In this document: piece by piece, positions 1 to 7,171 of the stretch
How the letters are laid out: each line of letters starts with the position of its first letter
How positions within the stretch are numbered: the stretch's first letter is position 1
Assembly: GCA_946481195.1 (NCBI GenBank)
Contig: CAMLNG010000150.1
Location: forward strand, 1-8,272
DNA: 8,272 nucleotides
From: an uncultured Chromatiaceae bacterium
GTDB taxonomy: Bacteria; Pseudomonadota; Gammaproteobacteria; Enterobacterales; Alteromonadaceae
Direction: 5' to 3'
Translations under genes and position numbers: made by a program
The notes under the pieces: model-generated
Database searches by the model: none
Told to the model about the DNA's origin: nothing
The model's input: the letters and a program-made list of their open reading frames with translations, nothing else

Positions 1-255
1 AGTGCGGCGCACGCCGATGCCATGTTGACGCAAATTCGTGCCGCAGCCGCCAGAATTGTTCAGACCGCCACACATATTCATCGTCTTGGCAGCGAGGAGT
101 GTGCCCGGAGTCAGCAAATCAGTGCCGCACTGGCGCAAATTCACCAGTCAGCGGTGGAAACAGACAGCGCGATGACCATGCTGGCTGAACAGTCTGAAGT
201 ACAACAGCGTCTTAGTTCAGACTTACTGGTACAAGCCAGCCAACTCAAAGTATAA
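1..255 (+). CDS. Methyl-accepting chemotaxis protein, C-terminal fragment (5' end outside window)
   Basis: The reading frame is open from the first base to the TAA at 253-255, giving 84 residues; the Met at base 22 is internal. The residues are Ala/Gln/Ser-rich and helical, with no loops or Pro. They follow the pattern of the descending helix at the end of a chemoreceptor signalling domain: EECARSQQISAALAQIHQSA resembles the EQsxGIxQIxxAxxQID repeat of that helix, followed by a short tail ending SQLKV. There is no C-terminal NWETF-like CheR-tethering pentapeptide. Chemoreceptors of this kind control the CheA kinase through CheW. The sensor part and any membrane segments lie outside the window, so ligand and topology cannot be given. 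It is convergent with the soluble receptor gene at 307-1392 and is followed by a hairpin. Family assignment is fairly likely but rests on a short helical segment. Confidence 0.7.
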   Translation, partial: SAAHADAMLTQIRAAAARIVQTATHIHRLGSEECARSQQISAALAQIHQSAVETDSAMTMLAEQSEVQQRLSSDLLVQASQLKV

Positions 256-268
256 AATACCGACCGCG

Positions 269-293
269 AAGGCCAGCTGCGCAGCTGGCCTTT
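269..293 (+). terminator. Rho-independent terminator-like hairpin
   Basis: A perfect 24-base inverted repeat: AAGGCCAGCTGC at 269-280 pairs with GCAGCTGGCCTT at 281-292. The + strand U-tract is short (TTT, 291-293). It lies 13 bases after the stop of the + strand chemoreceptor and 14 bases beyond the stop of the convergent receptor gene, so it may serve both. The weak U-tract on either strand lowers confidence that it acts alone. Confidence 0.65.
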
Positions 294-306
294 GTGACGG
301 GTGCAC

Positions 307-1392
307 TCAGTGCCGAATATCCTGTTGCAGTTGTGTGATGAGATCAGTCACTTGAGTGCTGGCCTGCTCCATTTGCAGCAGAGCCTGCTGCATCGTGGAA
401 AAATCACCGCGTTGCCCAGCCGCCAGAGCCTCCCGGCCCGATTGATGGACCGCCTTGTGTGGTGCATCCAGTAACTGGAAACTGCGTTTGCCGCTATAGC
501 GCTTTTTACCTTCGCCTTCAAAGTACCATCGGCCTAACCGGCATTCCGTATGGGCGTTCACACTGTCGTCATAACGTTGTTGTTGGATCAACTGATAGAC
601 ATGGTGTTTCCAGACGGCATGGTCGAGTTTGACGGTATTCAGAAATGCCATGGTGGCACTTTGGCTGATCACACTCTGCATATGACCTGAAGTGTTGATC
701 ACCTGCGCGACCACAGTCCCTATCTGGCTACTCGATGTGGCAACATCAGTTGCACTGTGCCGGCTTTGCTCGACCATACTACGGATTTGTCCGGTCTGGT
801 CGATGATTTGGCGCACCAGCTGCTCAATCTGATTGCTGGCCTGATGGGCTTTACCTGCGAGCTGGCGCACTTCGTCTGCAACCACGGCAAAACCACGCCC
901 TGCTTCACCGGCCCGCGCTGCTTCAATGGCGGCATTTAAGGCTAAGAGGTTAGTTTGATCGGAAATTTCCTGAATGCTGGAGATTAGCTGGTTGATGGCA
1001 TTCGCCGTCCCATCCAGTACCGCAGTCACAGACGCACTCTGTTCGGCGTCTTTACTGATTTGGCCGGCACGCTGGTCGAGATTCGACAGTGCCTGATGCG
1101 TCTGGCCGAATATCTCATCCAACGCGGTTAAAGCCTGATGCTCGTGCTCAAGCTCAGCGGCATTTTTTACCAGCTCTTCACGGATCTGGCTTAGCATCCC
1201 GCCGCCCATTAGCATAGTAGCGCAAACGGACTGCTGATTATTCGCCTGTTGCAGGCCCTGCTCTTTTTCAGTCAGTTGTTGCTGCAACTGCTGCTGCAGT
1301 TCGCTGAGTTCCTGTTGGTGCTTTATTTTCTGTTGCTGCAGTTGTTGTTCGAGTTCGGCAACCTGTTGCTTTAACGCTGAGGTAAAAAACAT
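307..1392 (-). CDS. Soluble methyl-accepting chemotaxis protein with intact C-terminal CZB zinc-binding domain
   Basis: A 361-residue cytoplasmic chemoreceptor with no signal peptide, membrane segment or HAMP domain. Residues about 5-50 are a Gln-rich coiled coil. About 85-250 form the receptor signalling region, with the highly conserved hairpin tip at about 142-180 ([19 protein letters not shown], then [18 protein letters not shown]) that contacts CheA/CheW. About 250-320 is a CZB domain. The expected 3His/1Cys zinc ligands are all visible: His258 (KLDHAVWK), Cys284 in [10 protein letters not shown], and His312 and His316 in PHKAVH. CZB domains bind zinc, and in TlpD-type receptors the Cys-zinc centre acts as a redox/hypochlorite or zinc sensor; the ligand here is inferred only from family. 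The ATG at 1390-1392 has a good ribosome binding site (GGAG, 8 bases upstream). The gene downstream of which it lies, at 1621-2703, is a paralog of the same length. Confidence 0.93.
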   Translation of the reverse strand: MFFTSALKQQVAELEQQLQQQKIKHQQELSELQQQLQQQLTEKEQGLQQANNQQSVCATMLMGGGMLSQIREELVKNAAELEHEHQALTALDEIFGQTHQALSNLDQRAGQISKDAEQSASVTAVLDGTANAINQLISSIQEISDQTNLLALNAAIEAARAGEAGRGFAVVADEVRQLAGKAHQASNQIEQLVRQIIDQTGQIRSMVEQSRHSATDVATSSSQIGTVVAQVINTSGHMQSVISQSATMAFLNTVKLDHAVWKHHVYQLIQQQRYDDSVNAHTECRLGRWYFEGEGKKRYSGKRSFQLLDAPHKAVHQSGREALAAGQRGDFSTMQQALLQMEQASTQVTDLITQLQQDIRH

Positions 1393-1511
1393 AAAACTTA
1401 CTCCGTCGTGATCAGGGGGATCTGATTAATTCAGAGGCAAAACACAACGGTCCTTCGGTGATTGCCGCGACAAATGCTGCGGATCTGGCGAGTTATCTGC
1501 AAGTTAACCAG

Positions 1512-1540
1512 CCGGCGCCTGCTTATCTGCTAAGCGCCGG
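1512..1540. repeat. Intergenic inverted repeat
   Basis: CCGGCGC (1512-1518) and GCGCCGG (1534-1540) are perfect inverted arms around a 15-base loop. There is no T-run on either side, so this is not an evident intrinsic terminator. It lies in the 228-base gap between the two CZB receptor genes. It could be an RNA hairpin in the leader or trailer, or a lone REP-like palindrome; I see no second copy in the window. Confidence 0.4.
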
Positions 1541-1571
1541 ACTGAGTATCTGCATATCTTGGCATAAGAAC

Positions 1572-1614
1572 AAAAAGGCTGACAGTACGACTATTGTCTC
1601 AGGTCAAACAGCCT
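1572..1614 (-). terminator. Possible terminator of the second CZB receptor gene
   Basis: Read on the - strand, AGGCTG (1609-1614) pairs with CAGCCT (1576-1581), followed by a run of five T (1572-1576). An inner stem of six pairs including one G-T (1582-1587 with 1592-1597) sits asymmetrically inside. It begins 6 bases after the TAA of the upstream gene (1621-1623). The outer stem is short and the structure irregular, so the call is tentative. Confidence 0.45.
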
Positions 1615-1620
1615 GTTGAT

Positions 1621-2703
1621 TTACTGCGCCCGCACATCCTGTTGCAGCCGCTCTATCGCCGCTACGACTTGTTGTGCTGCATCTTCCATCTGACCAAGTG
1701 CACGCGCTAGGGCTGCGGTATCACCATTGCGACCGGCCTGCACCGCTTCACGGGCTGCCTGATGCATGCCCCGGTGCGGGCTTTCGATGCTGCGGAAACT
1801 GCTGAGCTGGCCATAATGCTTGGCGCCATAACCACCACTGCCGCACCATTGCTGAAATTTTTGTTCAGCTTGTGAAGCAGTCAGGTCACGTTGTTGGGCA
1901 ATAGCCTGATAAACACTGGCTTTCCAGCTGACATAGTCCATTTTCAGGCCATCTAAATAGGTCAGCGTCGTGGTGCTGCGGATCAATTTTTTCATCGCTT
2001 CCGAGCGGTTAATAACTTCGTTGACCACTGAATCAATTTGTTTAGATGACAAGGACACATCGGCAGCACTTTGCTGGCTGTGCGACACCATGGTTTTGAT
2101 GTTATTGGTTTGTTCTATAACTTTACGGATCAGGCTTTCAATTTGTTTACTGGCTTCATTGGCTTTACCGGCGAGCTGGCGGACTTCGTCGGCAACGACG
2201 GCAAAACCACGGCCTGCTTCACCGGCCCGCGCTGCTTCGATGGCGGCATTGAGTGCCAGTAAGTTGGTCTGGTCGGAAATTTCCTGAATACTGGAGATCA
2301 GCTGATTGATGGAGCTGGCAGTGCCGTCCAGTACTGCTGCGGTCGCAGCGCTTTGGTTGGCATGTTCAGTAATTTGCACGGCGCGGTCTTCCAGGGTGCG
2401 GATGGCGCTTTGGGTTTGCCCAAAAATATCTTCCAGTCTGGCCAAAGCTGTGCGCTCAGCGATCAGGTCCTCGGCATGGCGCCCCAGACTATTGCGAACC
2501 GCGTTCAGTACTTCACCACCTTGCAATTGCAATTCCTGCCACTGGTTTTGCTGCTGTGCTGCGGCATACTGTTGTAGTTGCTGTTCGAGCTGGGTGAGTT
2601 GATGTTCAAACTGTTGTGTGCTGTCCCTGGCCTGGCGTTGTGCTTCTTTGAGCTGCTCTCTGAGTTGTTGATTTTCTTCTTTCAGCGCACGATTAAAAAA
2701 CAT
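1621..2703 (-). CDS. Soluble methyl-accepting chemotaxis protein with degenerate CZB domain
   Basis: A 360-residue paralog of the neighbouring receptor ([11 protein letters not shown] versus [11 protein letters not shown] at the start, nearly the same length). It has a Gln-rich coiled coil (about 5-55), a signalling region (about 85-245) whose tip is almost identical to that of the paralog, and a C-terminal CZB-like region (about 248-320). The first zinc-ligand His is Tyr257 (KMDYVSWK). The HTEC-x-x-G-x-W motif is replaced by a segment around residues 279-290 ([12 protein letters not shown]) with no Cys at the ligand position, although Cys287 follows the Trp. Only His310 and His314 (PHRGMH) remain. 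I expect altered or lost zinc/redox sensing, with the output domain still able to join receptor arrays. I chose the ATG at 2701-2703 because it matches the paralog and has GGGGA 6 bases upstream. A longer frame from TTG at 2821-2823 adds 40 dissimilar residues and overlaps a candidate promoter. Confidence 0.92.
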   Translation of the reverse strand: MFFNRALKEENQQLREQLKEAQRQARDSTQQFEHQLTQLEQQLQQYAAAQQQNQWQELQLQGGEVLNAVRNSLGRHAEDLIAERTALARLEDIFGQTQSAIRTLEDRAVQITEHANQSAATAAVLDGTASSINQLISSIQEISDQTNLLALNAAIEAARAGEAGRGFAVVADEVRQLAGKANEASKQIESLIRKVIEQTNNIKTMVSHSQQSAADVSLSSKQIDSVVNEVINRSEAMKKLIRSTTTLTYLDGLKMDYVSWKASVYQAIAQQRDLTASQAEQKFQQWCGSGGYGAKHYGQLSSFRSIESPHRGMHQAAREAVQAGRNGDTAALARALGQMEDAAQQVVAAIERLQQDVRAQ

Positions 2704-2798
2704 GAGATTCCCCGACTTCTTATTATTGAAGAACCATCCTAAGACAAGGTTCAGGTGCTGAAAAGCCCCTACACGGGTAAATGGATTAAGAAAGCCGG

Positions 2799-2827
2799 AT
2801 AATTTACTTTGTTGAGGCTGCAATCAA
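2799..2827 (-). promoter_or_regulatory. Candidate sigma-70 promoter for the degenerate CZB receptor gene
   Basis: On the - strand, TTGATT (2822-2827) and AATTAT (2799-2804) match 4 of 6 bases each of the -35 and -10 consensus, with an ideal 17-base spacer. Transcription would begin near 2792, giving a leader of about 90 bases. It lies just downstream of the terminator of the ABC-F gene, where a new promoter is needed. I see no flagellar sigma-28 motif (TAAA...GCCGATAA) here. Confidence 0.35.
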
Positions 2828-2828
2828 T

Positions 2829-2853
2829 AAAAAAAGCACCCGGAGGTGCTTTT
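2829..2853 (-). terminator. Rho-independent terminator of the ABC-F gene
   Basis: A perfect 9-bp stem, AAAAGCACC (2832-2840) with GGTGCTTTT (2845-2853), with the tetraloop CGGA on the + strand. Read on the - strand it ends in seven T (2829-2835), 23 bases after the stop codon of the ABC-F gene. The spacing and the T-run fit termination of that gene well. Confidence 0.9.
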
Positions 2854-2876
2854 CTATGCGAAATGAGCAGGCTAAA

Positions 2877-4481
2877 TCACGCCAGCGCCAGTTGCTGCGC
2901 CAGATAATCGTCGTAGCTACCGACAAAGTTACGCACGTCATTATCGGTAATTTCGATAATGCGGGTAGCCAGCGAGGACACGAATTCGCGGTCATGGCTG
3001 ACAAACAACAAAGTGCCTTTAAACAATTCCAGCGCCAGGTTCAGCGACTCAATTGATTCCATATCTAGGTGGTTGGTTGGTTCGTCCATGATCAGGATAT
3101 TCGGCCGTTGCAGCATCAGTTTGCCAAACAACATCCGGCCTTTTTCACCACCAGACAACACTTTGACTTTCTTTTTGATGTCGTCCTGGCTGAACAGCAA
3201 ACGGCCGAGGATACCGCGTACGGCCTGCTCGTCGTCTGATGGTTGTTTCCAGTAAGACATCCAGTCAAACAGCGTCATTTCTTTCATCTCGCCGGCGAAT
3301 TCGTATTCGTGGTCCTGCGCGTAATAACCGATATTGACGTTTTCCGACCATTTCACCAGGCCGCCGTCGACCGGATATTCGCCAACCAGACACTTCAGCA
3401 GCGTGGTTTTACCGATACCGTTGGCGCCAAGGATGGCGACCTTTTCGCCGACTTCAATCATCATGCTGACGTTTTTCAGTACTGGAGTTTTGTCAAAACC
3501 TTTGCTCAGACCTTCTACTTCCAGTGCCAGACGATACAGCTGTTTCTGCTGTTCAAAGCGGATAAACGGGTTAACGCGGCTGGAGGCTTTGACCTCTTCC
3601 AGCTTGATTTTGTCCATCTGCTTGGCGCGTGAAGTCGCCTGACGGGCTTTGGAGGCATTGGCTGAGAAACGCGCCACGAAGGCTTTTAATTCATCAATCT
3701 GGGCTTTTTTCTTCGCGTTGTCCGACATCAGACGTTCACGCGCCTGCATTGCAGCCAGCATGTATTCGTCGTAGTTGCCCGGATATAACCGCAGTTCACC
3801 GTAGTCGAGGTCGGCCATGTGGGTACAGACGCTGTTTAAGAAGTGACGGTCGTGCGAGATGATAATCATCGTGCTGTTACGCTCTGCCAGCGTATCTTCC
3901 AGCCAGCGGATGGTATTGATATCCAAGTTGTTGGTTGGCTCGTCGAGCAGCATGATGTCCGGATCGGCAAACAGCACCTGCGCCAGCAACACCCGCAGTT
4001 TCCAGCCTGGTGCTACCGCGGACATCGGGCCAAAGTGTTGTTCTACCGGAATACCGACGCCTAATAACAATTCACCGGCACGGGATTCTGCGGTGTAACC
4101 ATCCATCTCACCAAAAGCGACTTCCAGATCGGCTACTTTCATGCCGTCTTCTTCAGTCATTTCGGCGCTGGAATAAATGCGGTCGCGTTCGGCTTTGACC
4201 TGCCACAGTTCGGCGTGGCCCATGATCACGGTGTCGATAACACTGTATTGTTCAAAGGCGAACTGATCCTGGTGTAACTTGGCGACGCGCATATTTGGCT
4301 CAACCATAACGATACCGCCAGACGGGTCCAGTTCACGGCTCAGGATCTTCATAAAAGTGGATTTACCACAGCCGTTGGCGCCGATCAGGCCATAGCGGTT
4401 ACCTTGACCGAATTTAACCGAAATGTTTTCAAACAGCGGCTTGGCGCCGAATTGCATCGTAATATTGGCAGTAGAGATCAC
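2877..4481 (-). CDS. ybiT: ABC-F family ATPase, YbiT type
   Basis: A soluble tandem-ATPase protein of 534 residues (E. coli YbiT, from memory, about 530). ABC-F proteins bind the ribosomal E site and act on translation rather than transport; the exact role of YbiT is less settled. Domain 1 has Walker [10 protein letters not shown] at 34-42, a degenerate signature (VAPGWK, about 156-161, usual in this subfamily), Walker B/D-loop [11 protein letters not shown] ending at 187 and H-switch SHDRHFL from 209. A charged helical inter-domain linker (about 242-302; [29 protein letters not shown]) would reach toward the P-site tRNA. Domain 2 has Walker [10 protein letters not shown] at 352-360, signature LSGGEKGR, Walker [12 protein letters not shown] ending at 473 and SHDREF from 495. 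The start is taken as GTG 4479-4481 ([19 protein letters not shown]), where similarity to YbiT begins; AGGA lies about 10 bases upstream. The frame is open further upstream to 4610, but that part looks unrelated and spans a promoter and hairpin. Confidence 0.95.
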   Translation of the reverse strand: MISTANITMQFGAKPLFENISVKFGQGNRYGLIGANGCGKSTFMKILSRELDPSGGIVMVEPNMRVAKLHQDQFAFEQYSVIDTVIMGHAELWQVKAERDRIYSSAEMTEEDGMKVADLEVAFGEMDGYTAESRAGELLLGVGIPVEQHFGPMSAVAPGWKLRVLLAQVLFADPDIMLLDEPTNNLDINTIRWLEDTLAERNSTMIIISHDRHFLNSVCTHMADLDYGELRLYPGNYDEYMLAAMQARERLMSDNAKKKAQIDELKAFVARFSANASKARQATSRAKQMDKIKLEEVKASSRVNPFIRFEQQKQLYRLALEVEGLSKGFDKTPVLKNVSMMIEVGEKVAILGANGIGKTTLLKCLVGEYPVDGGLVKWSENVNIGYYAQDHEYEFAGEMKEMTLFDWMSYWKQPSDDEQAVRGILGRLLFSQDDIKKKVKVLSGGEKGRMLFGKLMLQRPNILIMDEPTNHLDMESIESLNLALELFKGTLLFVSHDREFVSSLATRIIEITDNDVRNFVGSYDDYLAQQLALA

Positions 4482-4526
4482 AGTCAGGGGTTCCTGTTGG
4501 CCGGTCGGGCCCGTTAGCGTGTTAGC

Positions 4527-4551
4527 AAAAAAAGCCCGGCGCATGGCCGGG
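4527..4551 (-). terminator. Terminator-like hairpin between exporter and ABC-F genes (terminator or leader attenuator)
   Basis: CCCGGC (4535-4540) pairs with GCCGGG (4546-4551) around a 5-base loop. Read on the - strand it is followed by seven T (4527-4533). It lies 83 bases after the stop of the EamA gene and 45 bases before the ABC-F GTG start. It also lies directly downstream of the -10 box at 4566-4571. It can end exporter transcripts, attenuate ABC-F transcripts, or both. Confidence 0.75.
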
Positions 4552-4565
4552 ACAAAAAGCGCGCT

Positions 4566-4594
4566 ATTATAGCGGCTAACCCAAATTTTTGCTA
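4566..4594 (-). promoter_or_regulatory. ybiT: Candidate promoter for the ABC-F gene
   Basis: A perfect -10 box TATAAT (read on the - strand, 4566-4571) lies inside the 13-base palindrome CGCTATTATAGCG. The best -35 at 17-base spacing is weak (TAGCAA, 4589-4594, 3 of 6). Transcription would begin near 4559, just before the hairpin at 4527-4551. The symmetry of the -10 may be chance or an operator. Confidence 0.4.
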
Positions 4595-4634
4595 CGCCGG
4601 CATACAGCAAAGCCGGTAGATCACAAAAGTTTCA

Positions 4635-5546
4635 CTAACCAAAACGCCGCCCCAGGACAATACAAAGCACCACCAGCGCCGCGAGCCCAAGTTGTGTCAG
4701 AGTGATGTGCTCACCGAGACACAAAGCGGCCCAGCCAAGGCCTAAAAACGGGCTGAGTTGTTGCAGCTGACTGATTTGAGCGACGCCACCTAAAGATAAA
4801 CCGCGATACCAGGCGAAAAATCCAAGAAACATCGAAAATACCGAGAGATAAGCAAAGCCCAGCCAGGCGGAAACAGAGATGGTCGCTGCAGGAATTGCCG
4901 GCAGCTGTGACAAGGTCCAGGGCAATGACAGTGGCAAAGACAGCACCAGCGCCCAGCAAATGACCTGCCAGCTGCCGAGTTCTTTTGCCAGCATGGCGCC
5001 TTTGGCATAAGCCAGACCGCAGCAAAGACAAGCCAGTAACAACAACGCATCTGCCAGTGCCAAAGTGTGGATATTATGCTGAGCCAGGCTATAACCGAGT
5101 ACCAGCAGCGCTCCACAACAGGCAAACAGCCAAAAACCAAACCGGGGGACTTGCCGGCTCAGCCAGGCGCCAAAAATAGCGGTAAAAAGCGGCATCAGCG
5201 CTGTGACTAATGTGGCGTGGCTGGCATCAGTCCACTGCAAAGCCAACGCAGACAGCAGTGGATAGGCAAAAACGGCGCCAACAGCGACTACCAATAAACC
5301 GGGCCAATGACGCCGCGCTGGTAATCGTTGATTTAAGGCGACTAACAATAGCAGGCTTAAGATGCCGGCAACCGCAGCACGGCCGGCACCGACAAACACT
5401 GGCGGTAGCTCCAGCACCGCCATGCGGGTGGCAACCAGCCCGCCGGAAAACATCAGTACGCCGCTTAATCCCCAAAAATAAGCGACGCTCACTGGTGATA
5501 GCGCCTGAGTGTTGACTGTGTTCTTTGGCAAAACCTGCTCTGACAT
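4635..5546 (-). CDS. EamA/DMT-superfamily inner-membrane transporter
   Basis: A 303-residue membrane protein with about ten hydrophobic helices, near residues 21-41, 49-71, 82-104, 109-129, 136-154, 163-183, 193-212, 223-243, 254-276 and 281-299. These form two five-helix EamA repeats (about 21-154 and 163-300). The pattern AYFWGLSGVLMFSGGLVATR followed by LPPVFVGAGR, and the later SPFLGLGWAALCLGEHIT, are typical of DMT exporters of amino acids or other metabolites; the substrate cannot be read from sequence. The ATG at 5544-5546 is chosen because GGGAG lies 5 bases upstream and the protein then begins a short tail before helix 1. The frame is open to 5738, but the added 64 residues would overlap the start of the divergent regulator. 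The gene is divergent from a MocR-type regulator, a common arrangement in which the regulator controls the exporter. I see no truncation or frameshift. Confidence 0.9.
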   Translation of the reverse strand: MSEQVLPKNTVNTQALSPVSVAYFWGLSGVLMFSGGLVATRMAVLELPPVFVGAGRAAVAGILSLLLLVALNQRLPARRHWPGLLVVAVGAVFAYPLLSALALQWTDASHATLVTALMPLFTAIFGAWLSRQVPRFGFWLFACCGALLVLGYSLAQHNIHTLALADALLLLACLCCGLAYAKGAMLAKELGSWQVICWALVLSLPLSLPWTLSQLPAIPAATISVSAWLGFAYLSVFSMFLGFFAWYRGLSLGGVAQISQLQQLSPFLGLGWAALCLGEHITLTQLGLAALVVLCIVLGRRFG

Positions 5547-5604
5547 AAAAACTCCCTGCTTTGCACCTGCAATCTGATCTGCGACTGACAATAACGCAGA
5601 AATA

Positions 5605-5648
5605 CCTGTACACTCAGGACAGTTGTCTAGGTTAATTTCAAACTGTAC
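5605..5648. promoter_or_regulatory. Possible MocR operator region in the divergent promoter interval
   Basis: The 146-base gap between the exporter and regulator starts holds two direct CTGTAC boxes (5606-5611 and 5643-5648, 37 bases apart). The first is part of an inverted CCTG-TACACT-CAGG (5605-5618). Each box is followed by an ACAG or CTGT half-element. MocR-type regulators usually bind direct repeats in such gaps. Good sigma-70 promoters are not obvious on either strand: TTGTCT near 5623 (+) and TAGACA on the - strand are the best -35-like words, but both lack a convincing -10. Confidence 0.35.
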
Positions 5649-5692
5649 TGGCTGTTTAGCCATGACAGTCAGTAACAGGCGGGAGAAGAGCC

Positions 5693-7114
5693 ATGCAGGT
5701 GGCGTTACAGGATTTTCAGCTCGACAGTGCAGCCGCACAGGGCCTGACTCAGCAGTTGCTGCAACAAAGTAAACAACAAATTCAGCAAGGCAGCTGGCCG
5801 GCGGGTGCCCGTCTGCCTTCGGTGCGCGCGCTGGCTGCGTTTTTAGGCATCAGTAAATTTACTGTGGCGGACGTATATGAGCGGCTCAATGCCGAGGGTT
5901 TGGTGTTAAGCCGGCCCGGCAGCGGGGTGTTTGTCGCGAGGCGCAATCCGGCACTGCAACTACAGGAAAACAGCAGCCCAAGCGAGCTTGCCGGTGAAGT
6001 GGCGTTGATGCGTCAGACTTTACAGCGCGAAGTGCATTGGCTAAAGCCAGCGGCCGGTTGGCTGACACCGGATTTTCTGCCCCAACAGGAGATCCGCGCG
6101 GCACTGAAAGAAATAGCCCGGCAGGAACAGGCGCTGACGGACTATGGCCCGGCGCAGGGTTATCTGCCGCTGCGGCAGTACCTGGTCAACCGGCTGGGTG
6201 AACTACGCATCCCGTTAGCGCCACAGCAACTGCTACTGACCAATAGCGCGACCCATGCGCTGGATTTAGTGCTGCGCCTGCTGCTGAAACCCGGTGACAA
6301 AGTGATAGTCGATGACCCGGGTTTTTACAATTTTCAGGCGATGTTACGGCTACACCAGTTGGAGCTGTTGTATCTGCCCCGTTGTACTGATGGCCCGGAT
6401 TTGGTCGCGCTAAGTTCATTGCTCAGTAGCCATAAAGTGCGGGCCTATCTGACCAATTCCGTATTGTCCAATCCGGTTGGCACTTGCGTCAGTCCGCCCA
6501 AAGCGGTGCAGGTGTTGTCTTTGCTGAAACAACATCAGGTACTGCTGATTGAAGATGATATTTACGCTGATTTTGAGCAACAACCGGCGCTGCGTTATGC
6601 CAGCCTGACCGGCTTGCAGGAAGGTGTGTATCTGGGGAGTTTGTCCAAGACTATCTCTGCTGATTTGCGGGTTGGTTATATCGCCGCCTCGCCACAGTTA
6701 ATTGCTTCCTTAACCGATTTAAAGCTCATCACCAGCACTTCGAGTCCAGCCACTGTTGAACGCGTGGTGTATCAGGTGCTGACGAGCGGCAGCTATCGGC
6801 GGCATTTAAAACAACTCCATCAGCGCCTTGATACTTTACGTCGTGACGTGGTGGCCTGGTTTGCAGCACGTGATATCCAGCCCTGGTATTTGCCCGATGC
6901 CGGTTTTGCCTTGTGGTTACGCCTACCACAAGGCGTCAGCAGCCGGGCACTAACAGCGTACGCTGCCAGCCGGCAAGTCGTGCTGGCGCCCGGGCCAAAT
7001 TTCAGTCAATGGCCGGACGCCGACCAGTTTATGCGGGTCAATATCAGTCAATGTGCGGATCCTCGGCTGTGGCAGGTGCTGGATGAAGCCCTGGCGCAGG
7101 TGCAGCACGCCTAA
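5693..7114 (+). CDS. MocR-type transcriptional regulator (GntR winged helix fused to PLP-dependent aminotransferase fold)
   Basis: A 473-residue cytoplasmic regulator of the usual MocR length. Residues about 17-82 are a GntR-family winged helix-turn-helix (GSWPAGARLPSVRALAAFLG, then TVADVYERLNAEGLV and the wing RPGSGVFV). From about 120 onward there is a fold-type I aminotransferase domain with YGPAQGYLPLRQYL (151-164), Asn260 (SNPVG), Asp288 and Tyr291 (EDDIYADF), the Schiff-base Lys319 (GSLSKT), Arg326 and the substrate-carboxylate Arg448 (FMRVN). The cofactor-binding set looks intact, so it should bind PLP. Family members sense PLP, an amino acid or an amine and usually do not act as enzymes. 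The ATG at 5693 has GGGAGAAGAG immediately upstream. It is divergent from the EamA exporter, its probable target along with itself. The inducer cannot be told. It ends 16 bases before a strong terminator. Confidence 0.95.
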   Translation: MQVALQDFQLDSAAAQGLTQQLLQQSKQQIQQGSWPAGARLPSVRALAAFLGISKFTVADVYERLNAEGLVLSRPGSGVFVARRNPALQLQENSSPSELAGEVALMRQTLQREVHWLKPAAGWLTPDFLPQQEIRAALKEIARQEQALTDYGPAQGYLPLRQYLVNRLGELRIPLAPQQLLLTNSATHALDLVLRLLLKPGDKVIVDDPGFYNFQAMLRLHQLELLYLPRCTDGPDLVALSSLLSSHKVRAYLTNSVLSNPVGTCVSPPKAVQVLSLLKQHQVLLIEDDIYADFEQQPALRYASLTGLQEGVYLGSLSKTISADLRVGYIAASPQLIASLTDLKLITSTSSPATVERVVYQVLTSGSYRRHLKQLHQRLDTLRRDVVAWFAARDIQPWYLPDAGFALWLRLPQGVSSRALTAYAASRQVVLAPGPNFSQWPDADQFMRVNISQCADPRLWQVLDEALAQVQHA

Positions 7115-7130
7115 TGTCCAGCACAAACAC

Positions 7131-7158
7131 AAAAAAACCGGCCAGAGCCGGTTTTTTT
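7131..7158. terminator. Bidirectional rho-independent terminator between mocR-type gene and eda
   Basis: A perfect 12-bp stem: AAAAAAACCGGC (7131-7142) with GCCGGTTTTTTT (7147-7158), loop CAGA. Each strand ends in seven T. It is 16 bases after the regulator stop (7112-7114) and 13 bases after the eda stop (7172-7174), so it can serve both convergent genes. Confidence 0.95.
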
Positions 7159-7171
7159 CCAAGCAGCAGTA

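Noticed and set aside
757..939. Open frames on the + strand inside the CZB receptor genes (also 1970-2602) with similar sequences in both copies
   Set aside because: They are antisense shadows of the conserved signalling tip; their similarity to each other only reflects the gene duplication.
1458..1619. Open + strand frame (GTG start, 53 codons) filling the gap between the two CZB receptor genes
   Set aside because: It has no ribosome binding site, no recognisable similarity and no ATG. An open stretch of this size in one of six frames is expected by chance at this base composition.
2704..2823. 40-residue N-terminal extension of the second CZB receptor from a TTG codon
   Set aside because: The paralog starts at the equivalent of ATG 2701-2703, which has a good ribosome site. 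The extension is unlike the family and overlaps a candidate promoter.
3950..4025. Non-canonical first ABC signature (APGWK instead of LSGG) in the ABC-F protein
   Set aside because: This is usual in the YbiT subfamily as I recall it, so it is not a lesion or novelty.
4592..4619. Second hairpin (CCGGC/GCCGG with CTA/TAG flanks) downstream of the exporter gene
   Set aside because: The stem is bulged and has no T-run on the - strand, so it is not a convincing terminator.
5547..5738. 64-residue N-terminal extension of the EamA transporter, including an ATG at 5661-5663 (MAKQPVQFEINLDNC...)
   Set aside because: Neither upstream start has a ribosome site. The extension would overlap the divergent regulator start and cover the control region, whereas ATG 5544-5546 has a strong GGGAG and gives the normal family length.
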